In this document: positions 12,699-23,399 of the stretch, piece after piece | Layout of the letters: each line of letters begins with the position of its first letter | How positions within the stretch are numbered: the stretch's first letter is position 1 | NCBI GenBank assembly: GCA_023897205.1 | Contig: JAHWDD010000003.1 | Coordinates: 995,665 to 1,059,664, forward strand | From: Exophiala sp. HKRS030 | Lineage: Eukaryota > Ascomycota > Eurotiomycetes > Chaetothyriales > Herpotrichiellaceae | DNA length: 64,000 nt | Reading direction: 5' to 3' | The notes under the pieces: model-generated | What the model was told of the DNA's origin: nothing | The model's database searches: none | Seen by the model: only the letters and a program-made list of their open reading frames with translations | Program-made: the position numbers and the translations under genes

Positions 12699-13215
12699 CT
12701 ACTGGACCAGATTCGATAATCTATTATGCCGGTGGACATCACCGTCAGCCGCGACACTCCAAGCGAGGCTGTTCGCTTGAACAAAAAGGAAATTTGAATC
12801 CCCGGGAAGAAACTTACTCAATCAAATTCTCGTCTGGGTCACGAATATAGACGCTGCGCAATTGGCCTTGGGCGCCAGTTCGATGAACCACCTTTCCTCC
12901 CTCGAGGACGTCGATCTTCCTCTCGTTCAATTTGCCCAATACGTCGTCGACATTGTCCTCCACTAAGAAACAGAGGTCGCCGCTCCCGGGCTGCACATTT
13001 TGAGCTCGGGGCACGAATTCCTTGCCGCTGATGTGGAGATTGATCTTCTGATTGCCAAACTTGAGGGCGTGTCGTTGGATGCTCGGGTCGTTGGCTGCCC
13101 CAAAAGAGGTATGCTGCATGCCGAGGATTTCTCCGTAAAATTTGACCGTCGCGTCGAGGTCTTTGACGGTCAAGACGAGGTGATCAAGCGATTTGGCCTT
13201 TGCTATCGGGCTCAT
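12699..13215 (-). CDS. VOC-superfamily (glyoxalase/bleomycin-resistance-like) enzyme
   Basis: Two exons: 12818-13215 and 12699-12720, with a 97-nt intron (GTAAGT...TAG), 139 aa. The protein is a single vicinal-oxygen-chelate domain like GLOD5/glyoxalase-domain proteins: SLDHLVLTVKDL at the start, FYGEILGM, INLHISGKEF, SGDLCFLV, and IRDPDENLIE at the end. Likely metal ligands are His12, His61 and Glu133; the codon for Glu133 is split by the intron, and the last exon adds LSNLVQ. The frame is open further upstream to 13389 but without an ATG, so 13215 is chosen. The substrate is not predictable; these enzymes are usually cytosolic metal-dependent isomerases or dioxygenases. Confidence 0.85.
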
Positions 13216-14008
13216 CCTGACGCCGTAGCCCCTGCTGGCAGTGTGCTGGTGGGGTTTCGAAATGAAACTGTACCGGATATGTGCAGGCGAGTTCCTTGCT
13301 ATCCGCCAGAACACGTCGCTTTTCTTCGGATACCAGGGATGTGAGGGAAATAGATACCTTCTCCAACTTGTCGTCGTTGTGATTGACACGAAGGCGAGGT
13401 GAGGTCTTCCTGACTTGATAAGTGCTTGTCGTCCCTTTCATATGATCAGTGCTCCGATAACGGCGGCTTCCGCGGTCACTCTCCGGATCAATGAGAGGCT
13501 CACCTGGATTCGGGATCAAATGCGATCAGATAACAATCTATCTAGGTATGCCTTGATATCGAATGGCGGACCTGAGACGACAAAGAGTTGCTAGATTCTG
13601 TCTGGAAATAGACTGAAGTTGCACTCATCTAACATCGGTGTACAATACATGTACCCTCGTCTTCCTTCAAGGGGACATGAAAATGATCAAGGGCGACGAT
13701 TGATCAACCTTTGAGCGTGCCGTTGTTGATGCGCCCTGGAGTTTGAGGTCGCGGGGGCGCGAAAGATTAGCGACCCCGATTAAATTAGATAAGATGCTGC
13801 CCGCAAATCTTTAATCACCAAAAACGTCACTAGAATTTTTTTCTGACCACCGACTTATTGTGTACTTGAATGTATTGACTACCACTTAATGTTTTGCGTG
13901 TACCGTCAACTCGAGCAAATCATCTGCTGATCACTTTGAGATCTCTCGCTTTTGATTAATCGAAGGACTTTACGCGTCCTTTGCTTGTAATCTGATTATC
14001 CCATCGGT
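13216..14008. promoter_or_regulatory. Divergent intergenic region
   Basis: 793 nt between the divergent starts of the VOC gene and the basic nuclear-type protein. It includes an A/T-rich stretch at about 13780-13960, close to the plus-strand gene, and a near copy of the TACCTAGGTA motif at 13539-13548. No further gene is seen. Confidence 0.45.
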
Positions 14009-15388
14009 ATGGTGACCACAAGATTACAAGAGAGGCTGGGCCTGGACACGCCCAATTCCTCCAGTGTCGAGGATACGTCAAATTCCACTGCATCGCCATC
14101 TGTGTCACGAGCATCGAGGAAACGTTCTGCTCGAGGCAATGAGACTCATAAGGACTCCGCCAAAGCACGGGCTTCCCAGAGTTCTCTAGAGACGGAGCAA
14201 ACATCCCTACAACCATCACAGTCTCAGATCGATACACCCGTAACGACTAACGAACAAAATCTTCCTGAACGCTTGAAATCGCCAGTTGAGTTCTACACTC
14301 CAGCCCCAGCCAAGACTCCCACGAACAAGAGGAAACGATTCGACAGTGATGAACCCGAGGACTCAATTCTCGACATGTTCCAGACACCTGCAGAGTACCC
14401 ACGTGCCCGCGATGTTGCGACGGAAGAAGAAGAACAAGGCGATGATGACAGCGATGCTGCCCCCGAAGTAGTCAGTACGAGAAGTTCTGCCCGGCGTACT
14501 CGATACCCGCCGGGAAGTGCCTCCAAAAGCAGTGGCATTAAGCGGAGGAGGACCGCCACTTTAACGGGTCAAGACAAAGGATCAGACCCTGCCTCAGGCT
14601 CCGGTCTCATTGATGTTGTCAAGCCGAACTCGACATCAATCGAGACTACCACAGAGGGTGACGACTACGTCGACGTACACGATCCAGCGACTTCCACAGA
14701 ACAGGCCCCTGAAGGCGATGTTCCGGCGACAAACTCAGAGGACAAAGACCAGATTGAGTCTGTCGCCAATACAGTCGACAACCAGATTTTGACAGATTCG
14801 GACACAACGGTGACCGCCCTGCCCAGCACGTCTCTTCCAAATGGTGAAGAGGAAGATCAATCCGCTGTGGCCGAGGTAGAGGATACAAGCACCGCCGTCG
14901 TCGAGCGCACGTTCAACGGCGAGACCCTCGACGACCAAAGGCCTAGAGAATCCAATGACCATGAAGATGATCCATCCTCCTCATCCGCCGCACGAACAGA
15001 TCAACGAGACAAAGCATCTTCACACGTCCAATTCGAAACCACAACACCCTCGTCGAGACCTCGCTCGCCAATTGCCGCAGTCACAAATCCCACTACTACC
15101 ACTGCCGCCGCTCCAAAGCAGTCCGTACCAATTTCTTCCATCCGATCCACCGTCGCCCATCCACAGTCCCAGACCAACTCATCGCACCAATTCAAGAAGG
15201 CCAAAACTGCAAAGAGTCTGAAAATTTCCGCACGCCGTCAACCCGCGTCGGCCCTTGTTCACCAACACCTCCCCAAACCCAAACCGACGTCGTTGCAAGA
15301 TTTTCGAAGCCGCATGTTCAATCGACACGCTCGAACCACCAAATTTGGAGCGCCGGGACAGAAGAAGGTCAAGTTTGTCAGTGCATAG
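14009..15388 (+). CDS. Disordered, basic, probably nuclear protein of unknown function
   Basis: An intact 459-codon single exon that starts MVTTRLQERLGLDTP. Most of the protein is low-complexity Ser/Thr/Pro/Asp/Glu sequence with basic clusters (SRASRKRSARG near residue 35, NKRKRF near 107, IKRRRTATL near 175), which look like nuclear localisation signals. The C-terminal 65 residues are basic and more ordered-looking (QFKKAKTAKSLKISARR, then SLQDFRSRMFNRHARTTKF) and are the likely conserved part. I do not recognise a family. The composition suggests chromatin or pre-ribosome association, but this is only inference. Confidence 0.75.
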   Translation: MVTTRLQERLGLDTPNSSSVEDTSNSTASPSVSRASRKRSARGNETHKDSAKARASQSSLETEQTSLQPSQSQIDTPVTTNEQNLPERLKSPVEFYTPAPAKTPTNKRKRFDSDEPEDSILDMFQTPAEYPRARDVATEEEEQGDDDSDAAPEVVSTRSSARRTRYPPGSASKSSGIKRRRTATLTGQDKGSDPASGSGLIDVVKPNSTSIETTTEGDDYVDVHDPATSTEQAPEGDVPATNSEDKDQIESVANTVDNQILTDSDTTVTALPSTSLPNGEEEDQSAVAEVEDTSTAVVERTFNGETLDDQRPRESNDHEDDPSSSSAARTDQRDKASSHVQFETTTPSSRPRSPIAAVTNPTTTTAAAPKQSVPISSIRSTVAHPQSQTNSSHQFKKAKTAKSLKISARRQPASALVHQHLPKPKPTSLQDFRSRMFNRHARTTKFGAPGQKKVKFVSA

Positions 15389-15829
15389 AGGGTTGTTGTC
15401 GTTCTGTTGGTGGTGTATCTACGTGTACTAGGTGCCTACGGACTTTCATTACGGCAGCTCGCGGCGTTGTTTCAATTTACCAAGGGCAGATGTTGCAATG
15501 ATGAGGATGACACTTGGGTTGGCCAGGTAATCACGCAAGTTACAATATATCATCAGAAATGGATATGAAATCACTTTGGTTCAACTACCTGACTTGGTAT
15601 CGATCCCAAGGACCATCTGACACGATTCCATAGGTTGTGAATAAAACTTAGGCCTTCGATACCTCATTCGCCCAAGCAGAGGTAAAACAGGGCATATCAT
15701 CATCATTATCGTCATATTCCCATAATGTTCATAAATCTCGTCACAGTTATTCATTGTCCAACTTTGCAAAAACACACAATCCGTAACCCACGGCACACTC
15801 GTGGTGTGGTTCTTGTTACATTGTTACTC
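15389..15829. other. Intergenic region between convergent genes
   Basis: 441 nt between the convergent stops of the nuclear-type protein and the lipase. It is A/T-rich, as expected for two 3' UTRs; no gene is seen. Confidence 0.5.
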
Positions 15830-17578
15830 TTAACAAACAACACCACCTTCCCCTCCCCCTCCTTTACCGGTGACGGCCCTGACCGCAAGAGTTTCGATGC
15901 GACTAGCGTACAGTTCCATGGAATGTGCAAGAGGGTCTCCGAAAATGACCTGTCTCAACTGCTCATCCTTGACGACACTCGCCGTGACATCATCCTCGGT
16001 TTTGCCCTCGGGCACCCTGAGCACGACCAGGCGTCCGGCATTCGAAAACATGCCCGAGGGGACGTCCCACCACAACAACTTCGACGCCGGATCCAGACTT
16101 TGCTGTTGGTGGTCATGTCGACGGTTTTTGGATTTCGTCGTCTTCTTTTTGGTCGGGTTCAGGGACAAGTCCAGCATGGACATACTGGCGGCGCCCAACT
16201 TGGTCAGCGGCGACTTCGACATCGACGTCGACGCGTTGGTGGTTCGCTGATCAACCTGTGGGGTCGGTCTGGAAAGTAAATCGACCAGACTTTTGATGTA
16301 AGCCTTTTCGGCACGAACGACGGGGTCACCTTCGTTCATGAATGAGTGAAACAAACACTTTTGTAGTCGGCCGTCCGCGGTGGTGGATTTTTGTAACGGC
16401 AAAAGACTGACCGGGGGAGCGCCGAAAGTGATACAGTGAACCCTCTTGAAACAGCCCGTCAAGGCATTCAGCTCACTGTCGACCGTCGCGGCGAGCATGT
16501 GCGAGTACAAGAGGCTCGCCACGGCCCCACCCGCGCTGTGTCCGGTGATCAGCAGAGAGCAGCTGCTTCGGTTCGGGTTCTCCTCCAGCAACTGTCTCAG
16601 TCTCGAGGCCATGGGTCGAACCATGGCCCTGGCGACCTTCAGAAACCCAGAATGACAAAGGTTACCTTCGTCGTCGAGGAACCCGGCGGGTGACACCGGG
16701 TCAACTCGAAGATTGACCCCCCAATCCCTCACGCTGAGTCTGCTCGTCCCACGTATGGCGAACACGATCGTCTTCTTGTCGTCGCAGGGTACGCTCTTGA
16801 CCACTATGGCTTTGGTGCCCAGTTTGCTGTCGGCCGAGATGTAGTCCTTGCGTTCCGAAGCGGACTGGGGTTGGTGGTACGCGTTCAGTGAGTACTGTGC
16901 CGCCAAACACAACAGAGGATAAGTCGGGATGTAGACTCTCAGAGGCGGAAGCGTGGCGGGGAGTTTGGAGTTGAGGTACAGGTCCAGTTTGGAAAAGACA
17001 TTGACCTGTTTGGGTTGTCGTTGTTGATATTGTTGCTGCTGCTTCCTTGGTCTCCTCTCGTGGCCGCCGACGGCTCGGTCAGTGGTCACTTCTTCCTCCG
17101 AGAGTTCTGACGAACAAGAAGGTATGGTTATGGCAAGCTCTCTTGTCGAGCCAATAAAGGCATCTGCATCTATCAAAGATATGATATCGTCCAGCTTGTC
17201 ATCAATTCTTCTGTGTAGCAGCTCATCCCCGGACGACGACGACATTGACGACGTCGGAGCATAGCCGGCGGGATCTGGTTGGGACCAGGGATGTTGGGGT
17301 TGGACAGTTCGGTAGGGTGTCTCAGGGGGAACCGCTTGATGGGTTGGCAAGGTCACCGCCGAGTACATATGAGGAACAGTTCCGTTTGGGGCCACGGACG
17401 ACTGATGCCATTGCGGTTGGTATTGTTGATACGGAGGTTCGTAGACGGCATTCGGGGAGTAGTTCATGGTATAAGGCACAGGGTTGGAGGGGGGGTATGC
17501 AGGATCATGGAAATTGGCATTATCAGCTTCGTATTTACGGCGCTTTCGAGCAGCTCGATTGCTCCAGAAAAAGGTCAT
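15830..17578 (-). CDS. Class-3 lipase / alpha-beta hydrolase
   Basis: Lipase_3-family serine hydrolase in one exon, 582 aa from the first ATG (17576-17578; the frame is open above it but without ATG). An N-terminal disordered segment of about 190 residues carries a basic patch (RAARKRRK) and Gln/Pro-rich sequence. The hydrolase domain shows FAIRGTSRLSVRDWGVN (oxyanion-loop region), DEGNLCHSGFLKVA, the nucleophile elbow LLITGHSAGGAVAS, HCITFGAPP, FMNEGDPVVRA and FGDPLAHSM. Counting from this start, the likely triad is Ser348, Asp418 and His552. A basic Lys/Arg-rich insert (KKKTTKSKNRRHDH) lies between Asp and His. There is no signal peptide, so an intracellular diacylglycerol- or phospholipid-type lipase is likely; the substrate is unknown. 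Confidence 0.85.
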   Translation of the reverse strand: MTFFWSNRAARKRRKYEADNANFHDPAYPPSNPVPYTMNYSPNAVYEPPYQQYQPQWHQSSVAPNGTVPHMYSAVTLPTHQAVPPETPYRTVQPQHPWSQPDPAGYAPTSSMSSSSGDELLHRRIDDKLDDIISLIDADAFIGSTRELAITIPSCSSELSEEEVTTDRAVGGHERRPRKQQQQYQQRQPKQVNVFSKLDLYLNSKLPATLPPLRVYIPTYPLLCLAAQYSLNAYHQPQSASERKDYISADSKLGTKAIVVKSVPCDDKKTIVFAIRGTSRLSVRDWGVNLRVDPVSPAGFLDDEGNLCHSGFLKVARAMVRPMASRLRQLLEENPNRSSCSLLITGHSAGGAVASLLYSHMLAATVDSELNALTGCFKRVHCITFGAPPVSLLPLQKSTTADGRLQKCLFHSFMNEGDPVVRAEKAYIKSLVDLLSRPTPQVDQRTTNASTSMSKSPLTKLGAASMSMLDLSLNPTKKKTTKSKNRRHDHQQQSLDPASKLLWWDVPSGMFSNAGRLVVLRVPEGKTEDDVTASVVKDEQLRQVIFGDPLAHSMELYASRIETLAVRAVTGKGGGGEGGVVC

Positions 17579-18851
17579 CGTGGTATGAACTGTATGTTCG
17601 TCGCAGGTGAAAAGGGTGTCAAGACGTTGACTTGGGAGAGTCACGTACTCAACGAGGGAGCATTTTCATGAGTGCTTTTTGTTCGAGTAGACATTCTGAC
17701 GTTAATTCAGAAGATGGGCTATAGGAACCTCCCCAAAGAAATTCAGATTGAAGGTAGTTTGCTGCCTTGTCGCCTGGTCGAAATGCCTTGTGTCCAGTCG
17801 TCTGCCTCACACCAATCCGGCTGACTCGGCTGAGAATCGCTTGCGCCACGATCAAAGACCCAATCATGACGCGTTACTGGCCATTTCCAAGTCTGTTTGA
17901 CTACAAGGACCTTGCACAGTTGACTCGTCGCTTCGTAGACGAACCCATCACCTTGACAAGTCCCTTTCCCCAGTGTCGGTCACGGAGTACGGGATACAGG
18001 AAGAGATGTCGGGCGCATCGACCCTCCCCGCCTCCGCAGAATTCATTATCTACGATCAGCCTTGCCGAACATTCTATTTTTGGCACGAGCCCTTCAAACA
18101 CCACGAATTTATCTGTACGCCACGTGCGCTAAGGAGCTACGGGTAAGGCAAGAATCAGTAAATCCATGACAGATACACTATGATTTGAGCAAGTGAATTG
18201 TTCGTGTAAAGAGACACACGCGTTGACATAAAGTAGAAGCATAGTGATTCGGTGCCTGTAGGTTGTTCTACTGACACTTCCTCCAGAATGGCTTATCAAA
18301 GAACTCAAGGGGATTCGCGGTCCATAGTCCTCACTCCCCTCCTTTCTTTGGAACTAGATACGATGCGGGGTGTATCTCTTGTATAGTGGCGCCTTGCCAG
18401 ATTTTAGGAGATGTTCGAGCAATGGTCGAAGCCGAATCTCAACCGCCAGCTGCATTGACTCAATCTGTTTCACTGCGTGAACCGGTGATCTGTTCAATGT
18501 CGTATCATGTCTGTCAGACCACAGACTGAGATATTCCGCAAGCCTCGGGAGAGGAAAAGCCGCCTTGCTGGGTAAAAGGTGTCGATCACGGCTTTCAGAA
18601 TGAGGTAAGAACTGTTGGAGAGGCAAAGCTCTCCTGTCTTGACTCCTACGTCAAGGGAGAATCCAATTCTTGCCGTTCTTTTTAAAGATCTCGCTGGTCT
18701 CGAATAAGTCACCCGCTGGATTTGTCGTGGTGCCCCTCATAGAGTGATCACGAAGTAGCCTGCTCTTGAGGCACATTACCGCCGGAAGCCGTACCTAGGG
18801 ATTCCAGCCCGCTGACGTTTTAAATCTTGTAGTCCACGGCTTCGTTGTATC
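17579..18851. other. Intergenic region between lipase promoter and NIP7 3' end
   Basis: About 1.27 kb. It holds the promoter of the lipase (minus strand) and the 3' flank of NIP7. Short frames near 17770-18130 and 18350-18710 lack domains; I see no gene. Confidence 0.5.
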
Positions 18852-19418
18852 TCAGGTTGTAAAGAGACTATCCTCCTCTCTCAAGTACTCCCCCACGTCA
18901 CCTTGACGGAAGACTACCACAGAAGTCGGTTCTAACTTTCTTGCTTCCGCCGTTGACCTAGCCGTTACACCAAATCCAAGTGGTGTGTCGTCCATGGCTA
19001 AAACGACCACGCCAGAATGTTCAGGACAGTCTTCGCTCCATCTTCCAACATGTGCCTTGACAACATTGCCTCCATAAAGGAAGGGCATTTCTCCGTTGGG
19101 TTTGACCCACACCTTGTATCGTGCATGCGGCGCAATCACATCCAACGCTGTTATATGTAATCTGAATTTTCCGGTTTTCGTGAATTTGCCGACACAGGTG
19201 CCCAGTGAAAGTAGATTGTCTCGAGCAACCGCTGTTGCTAAATTGGCAAGCGACAATCGAACATAGTAGACTCGAGACTCGTGCAGGCGGAAGACATGCC
19301 GGTCACTATCGTCGTCTGAAGAATCCGAGGGTGCGATGAGTTGGGTCAGCGAACGACCTGTGTAGTTGGCAAGCTTTGTGAACAATGTCTGGGTCTCGAC
19401 ATCAGTAAGAGGCCTCAT
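18852..19418 (-). CDS. NIP7: NIP7, 60S ribosome biogenesis factor
   Basis: Nip7 acts in the nucleolus in 27S pre-rRNA processing and 60S assembly. A single exon of 188 aa, close to the usual family length of about 180. The start MRPLTDVETQTLFTKLANY is the family hallmark, followed by RVYYVRLSLANLATAVARDNLLSLGTCVGKF. The C-terminal PUA domain covers about residues 95-180 (HARYKVWVKPNGEMPFLYG, GRWSEDCPEHSGVVVLAMDDTPLGFGV). It is divergent from NOC3, with the two ATGs 167 bp apart, so the two nucleolar genes very likely share a promoter. Confidence 0.95.
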   Translation of the reverse strand: MRPLTDVETQTLFTKLANYTGRSLTQLIAPSDSSDDDSDRHVFRLHESRVYYVRLSLANLATAVARDNLLSLGTCVGKFTKTGKFRLHITALDVIAPHARYKVWVKPNGEMPFLYGGNVVKAHVGRWSEDCPEHSGVVVLAMDDTPLGFGVTARSTAEARKLEPTSVVVFRQGDVGEYLREEDSLFTT

Positions 19419-19585
19419 CTTGGAAAAATAGCCTTGTAGCCGTTGGTCGCCTCTGAAACTTCTTAGGCAACTTGTACTGTTTGTGTCTGGAATCGGTGGT
19501 TGCGCAGTCTCAAAAAAAATATTCTACGAGAAAGCGGCTAATCTTCGGTGTAGTTGGTAAACGTTCTAAGAAATTTTGTTCCGCA
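19419..19585. promoter_or_regulatory. Short bidirectional promoter NIP7 / NOC3
   Basis: Only 167 nt separate the start codons of two ribosome-biogenesis genes. A run AAGAAATTTT at 19568-19577 resembles the RRPE element (AAAAATTTT core) but lies within ten bases of the NOC3 ATG. A PAC-like GCGATGAG at 19333-19340 is inside the NIP7 coding region and may be chance. Confidence 0.5.
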
Positions 19586-21712
19586 ATGGCAGATCGTGAA
19601 TTGAAGATTCCACATGACTGCGGTGTATTTGAAAATAATTCAAGCACAACAGCCATGCCTCATGGTCGCCCAGCAAAGCGCAGGCGTATCACACCACCGT
19701 TAGACGACGATGTTCCTTCCAAGACCATAAAGTCCTCCGACCTCTTCGCCCGGGCAGCTGACTGGGATCTCGAACAAGCCTATGCACAGAAGAACCGTTC
19801 GAAGAAAACGAAAGAGTCCACGAGACTACCTATTAAGACAGCCCAAGGCCAACTACAACAAGTAGAAGAAAAAGAACCTGAAGATGGCTCAGACAGCTTT
19901 CTAGGCTCCGGCTCGGAGGGCGAGGACAGCAATAGTGAGGAGGACGATGCAGACGAGACACCTCCTACCGAGTCTGAGCCTGCCGCTCCAGCGGTACCGC
20001 TCAAGCAACAGATCTTTGGTGCAAAAGAAGAAATCGCTCGACTGGCTGGTCTGCTGAGTGAAGACCCCGAAGAGCATGCTAGTGCTTTCAAAAAACTTGC
20101 ACAACTGGCGGATTCCCAATCTCCTATACCTGTACAGAAACTCGTTCTTGCTGCTCAAGTGGCGGTCTACAAAGACGTTATCCCTGGCTATCGAATACGC
20201 GCATACAAAGACGAAGATCTGGGCAACAAGATATCCAAGGATGTACGAAAGACGAGACAATACGAGCAGGCTCTTGTGACTGGCTATCAAGCCTACGTGA
20301 AGCATCTTGGTGGTCTTGCGAAAGGTCGCAAGGGGGATGAAGACGCTCAGTCCCTGCGCAGTGTTGCGATAAACTGTGCCTGCACGTTACTTCTATCTGT
20401 TCCGCATTTCAATTTCCGCACAGAACTTCTGAACATCCTAGTTCATGAGCTGGCTAGTCGGGAAAGTACTCCGGATTTCGTGAAATGTGTTGAAACGGCG
20501 GAAAAATTCTTTGCAGAAGACGATGACGGAGCCTCGTCCATGGAGGCTGTCAGCCTTCTGACCAAGATGATGAAGGCAAAGGACTATCGAATTCGAGAGG
20601 AAGTTTTGAATACATTCTTTCAATTGCGCCTTCTCTCAGAACTGACAACACCGAGTTCTACCACCAAAGCCGACAAACCGGAAGACATGTCGAAGCTCCA
20701 CGGTAGGAAGGTGAAGAAGGAAAAATTCGAGCACAGGTCAAAGAAGGAGAAGAAACTTGCAAAGGAGAGAAAGGCAGTGGAAAAGGACATGCGCGAGGCC
20801 AATGCGATTGTCAACTACGAGGAGCGAGAGAAGATGCAATCGGAAACACTTAAACTGGTGTTTGTAACATACTTCCGCATCTTGAAAGCCAGGGTGCCCG
20901 AATTGATGGGCGCTGTGCTGGAAGGACTTGCTAAGTATGCACATCTCATCAACCAGGACTTCTTTGGGGATGTGCTCGAGGCTCTCAAGGACATTATCAA
21001 CCAGGCAGATGCCGCTCTCAAAGGCGAATTGGATTTGGGCGAAGGAACGAGCGCAGCGCTGGATGTTGACCGAGACGAAGTCCGGAACATGACCCGCGAA
21101 AGTCTCCTTTCGACACAGACCGCTTTCACTCTCCTCTCGGGCCAGGACGTGTCCAAAGCTGCATCATCTCTACACTTGGATCTTTCATTCTTCACTTCGC
21201 ACACCTATCGCACTCTCTACCCACTCTGTCTTGATGCAGACATTGAGCTGGGCCCGAAATCCTTGCGGCTGCCGGATCCTCATTCATCAAAGTCATCTGA
21301 AAAGGCAGTCAACAGGGTTAATATCTCCACCCCGATATTGCTCCTGACACGAGTGCTGGCTTCAATCCTACTAACGCCTTCGCAACCTCCGCCAAGCGTC
21401 GCGGCCGCGTCATTCTTCAAGCGCTTGTTGACGGTGTCTTTGCAGTTGCCGGAGAAGTCGGCGCTTGCGGTGCTCAACCTGCTCGCTCAGATAGCAGACA
21501 AGCATGGCCGCAGGATAGAAGCGTTGTGGTACAGTGACGAAAGAAAAGGAGATGGAGTGTTTCGAGGAGAAAGCGACACTGTAGAAGGGACGAATGTTTG
21601 GGCTACTGGAAGCGGAGCGTGGGAAGGCGAATTGCTACGGAAGCATTTCTGTCCCAAGGTCAGAGAGCAAGTCGCCGCGATTGACAAGATTATTGCCGGG
21701 GTGCATAGATAG
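19586..21712 (+). CDS. NOC3: NOC3, nucleolar complex-associated protein 3
   Basis: Noc3 pairs with Noc2 in late nucleolar 60S maturation and also has a role in replication licensing in yeast. A single exon, 708 aa, from the first ATG (MADRELKIPHDCG). The N-terminal part has basic nuclear signals (RPAKRRRITPP) and an acidic stretch (GSEGEDSNSEEDDADE). The NOC3p domain begins near residue 150 (LKQQIFGAKEEIARLAGLL), with VYKDVIPGYRIR, NFRTELLNILVHELASR, a basic Lys/Arg helix (KVKKEKFEHRSKKEKKLAKE) and the CBF/Mak21-like C-terminal half (YFRILKARVPELMGAVLEGLAKYAHLINQDF is the joined region). It is divergent from NIP7 and shares its job in 60S biogenesis. Confidence 0.93.
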   Translation: MADRELKIPHDCGVFENNSSTTAMPHGRPAKRRRITPPLDDDVPSKTIKSSDLFARAADWDLEQAYAQKNRSKKTKESTRLPIKTAQGQLQQVEEKEPEDGSDSFLGSGSEGEDSNSEEDDADETPPTESEPAAPAVPLKQQIFGAKEEIARLAGLLSEDPEEHASAFKKLAQLADSQSPIPVQKLVLAAQVAVYKDVIPGYRIRAYKDEDLGNKISKDVRKTRQYEQALVTGYQAYVKHLGGLAKGRKGDEDAQSLRSVAINCACTLLLSVPHFNFRTELLNILVHELASRESTPDFVKCVETAEKFFAEDDDGASSMEAVSLLTKMMKAKDYRIREEVLNTFFQLRLLSELTTPSSTTKADKPEDMSKLHGRKVKKEKFEHRSKKEKKLAKERKAVEKDMREANAIVNYEEREKMQSETLKLVFVTYFRILKARVPELMGAVLEGLAKYAHLINQDFFGDVLEALKDIINQADAALKGELDLGEGTSAALDVDRDEVRNMTRESLLSTQTAFTLLSGQDVSKAASSLHLDLSFFTSHTYRTLYPLCLDADIELGPKSLRLPDPHSSKSSEKAVNRVNISTPILLLTRVLASILLTPSQPPPSVAAASFFKRLLTVSLQLPEKSALAVLNLLAQIADKHGRRIEALWYSDERKGDGVFRGESDTVEGTNVWATGSGAWEGELLRKHFCPKVREQVAAIDKIIAGVHR

Positions 21713-23399
21713 AAGGTGATGAGCCATGGGTTCCCGTTTTAAAATTATATGACATCCTTCTCGTATATCATCAGCTGCGATGGTCTCAACTTGAAAGTCT
21801 TACAAGCTCGCTAGTTTATCTCACTGAAGCCTTCATGAGGTCTTCTCTCGTGGCATGTGAATCTACTTCCCCATGGCGACGGAGAGGAGCATTGACATTG
21901 ACAGCGGGAGGAAGAGAAGCCGGGCAATGATAGGGATCGCTTATAGGCGAATGAACGCCACCCCGTGGGCATGTCATGACGATTTGTACAGTACATTTTG
22001 TTTGTGCACATGTCTCGCTTTGACTACTTTGTATGTATCTATTTGACAGTACGGATGAGAGTCCCGGTTACAAGTTATCGCTAGTACAATACAACACTCG
22101 TAGAGGGACCCGGAGTGCCTGATGTGCCGCGAAGCAAAGACCTTCCCGGCAATATCCATGTCGTATCCACATCAACCTGACAGCCCAACAAAGTCATGTC
22201 ATGTTGACCACCTTTTTTTTATTTCCTTATCATGAGCCTTCATTTTTACACTACAGATCCTTCCCACCAATGAAGCACTTGTTGGGGCCATTGATGAGAT
22301 CCAGATTTTCATGCATCATGCATGCATGCATGGCCTTGCTTGAGAGTGCCTTGCCATGCACACTCACCAAGACCTCCGTCTCACATGCCCCCCTCAGTTA
22401 CTCGTCCTCGTAGGTCCCGCAACACATTCCTGCGTCGGCAGCTTTTGCCTGCGAGAGAATGACATGACGCTCTCTCTCTCTCTGCGCGCACGAACCTCCG
22501 GAAACCTTGACTTGTGGTGTGACAGGTTATAAGACTTTTTTGCTCTTTGACCTCATTTTATTATACCCAGCTGTCACATTTTCATAGCTTCTTGGGTCTC
22601 TTTTGATGGTCTTTGTTGATACTTTGAGAAGCTCTGACCTTTTTATTTTGCCGCAAAACATTCTAACCAGAGGGTTGTGGATGCTTGAGGATTGACCATA
22701 CAGTACGCAGGTTACCGATCAGTATATAAAGAAGATTGGACTCGCCCAAAAACGACAGTATGTAGCACCTGCTTCTTGTTACTCCCATCGTATCTTGACT
22801 CGGCCGGACCGTTTCAATTTCCTTAGAACCCAAAAAAAAGAATCGTATCTTGTGAAACTTGCTTGAATACCTACCTGACTTTGCGGGGTGAGTGACCATG
22901 AGCACAATGGATAAATTCGATATCTACTCATACAGTTGCTAACGCTGCAAGTTTTAGATCTTACACTGGCTGTTTGCCCCGGCTTTTACTTGTACACTTG
23001 TCTAAACCAATCAACAAAACTCGAGAGTCTCTCAAACAGACTACCACTGCTATTCCATCTTGTTGCTTTTCATCCAAATCTCAATCACCATTCCATTGGC
23101 CTAGCCATTGTCGCAGGTAAGCAAGTGCTGGCCCACTTCATGACAGGTCTGAGCTCACAGACGGAAACTCGTTCGGGGAGGGGAGTCTAGACGAACTGTC
23201 CCAGTGAAGAGACCAAGTACTCATCCATGTGCTGGATATCTTGACTTGACCCAACTCATCTAGCATAACTCCTTTATCTTGGGAATGTACTGACTATGAT
23301 GATGTCTAGGCCTCTTAATTATCAGTCCTTATTGTCCTAGAGACCTCTTACATATCATTTCCTACAATATTCCAATCTTTATCCTACAAAACCATCAAA
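21713..23399. other. Intergenic region upstream of the CBM gene
   Basis: 1.69 kb between NOC3 and the tail-anchored CBM gene, both plus strand. It contains an ATGC tandem at about 22313-22334, a short CT run near 22471-22482 and a poly-T run near 22209. No coding segment is recognised. Confidence 0.5.

Noticed and set aside
15725..16279. 184-codon plus-strand frame
   Set aside because: It overlaps the lipase C-terminal coding region in antisense and shows no family features.
19333..19340. PAC element GCGATGAG near NIP7/NOC3
   Set aside because: It lies inside the NIP7 coding sequence (within the codons for LIAP), so a promoter role is doubtful.
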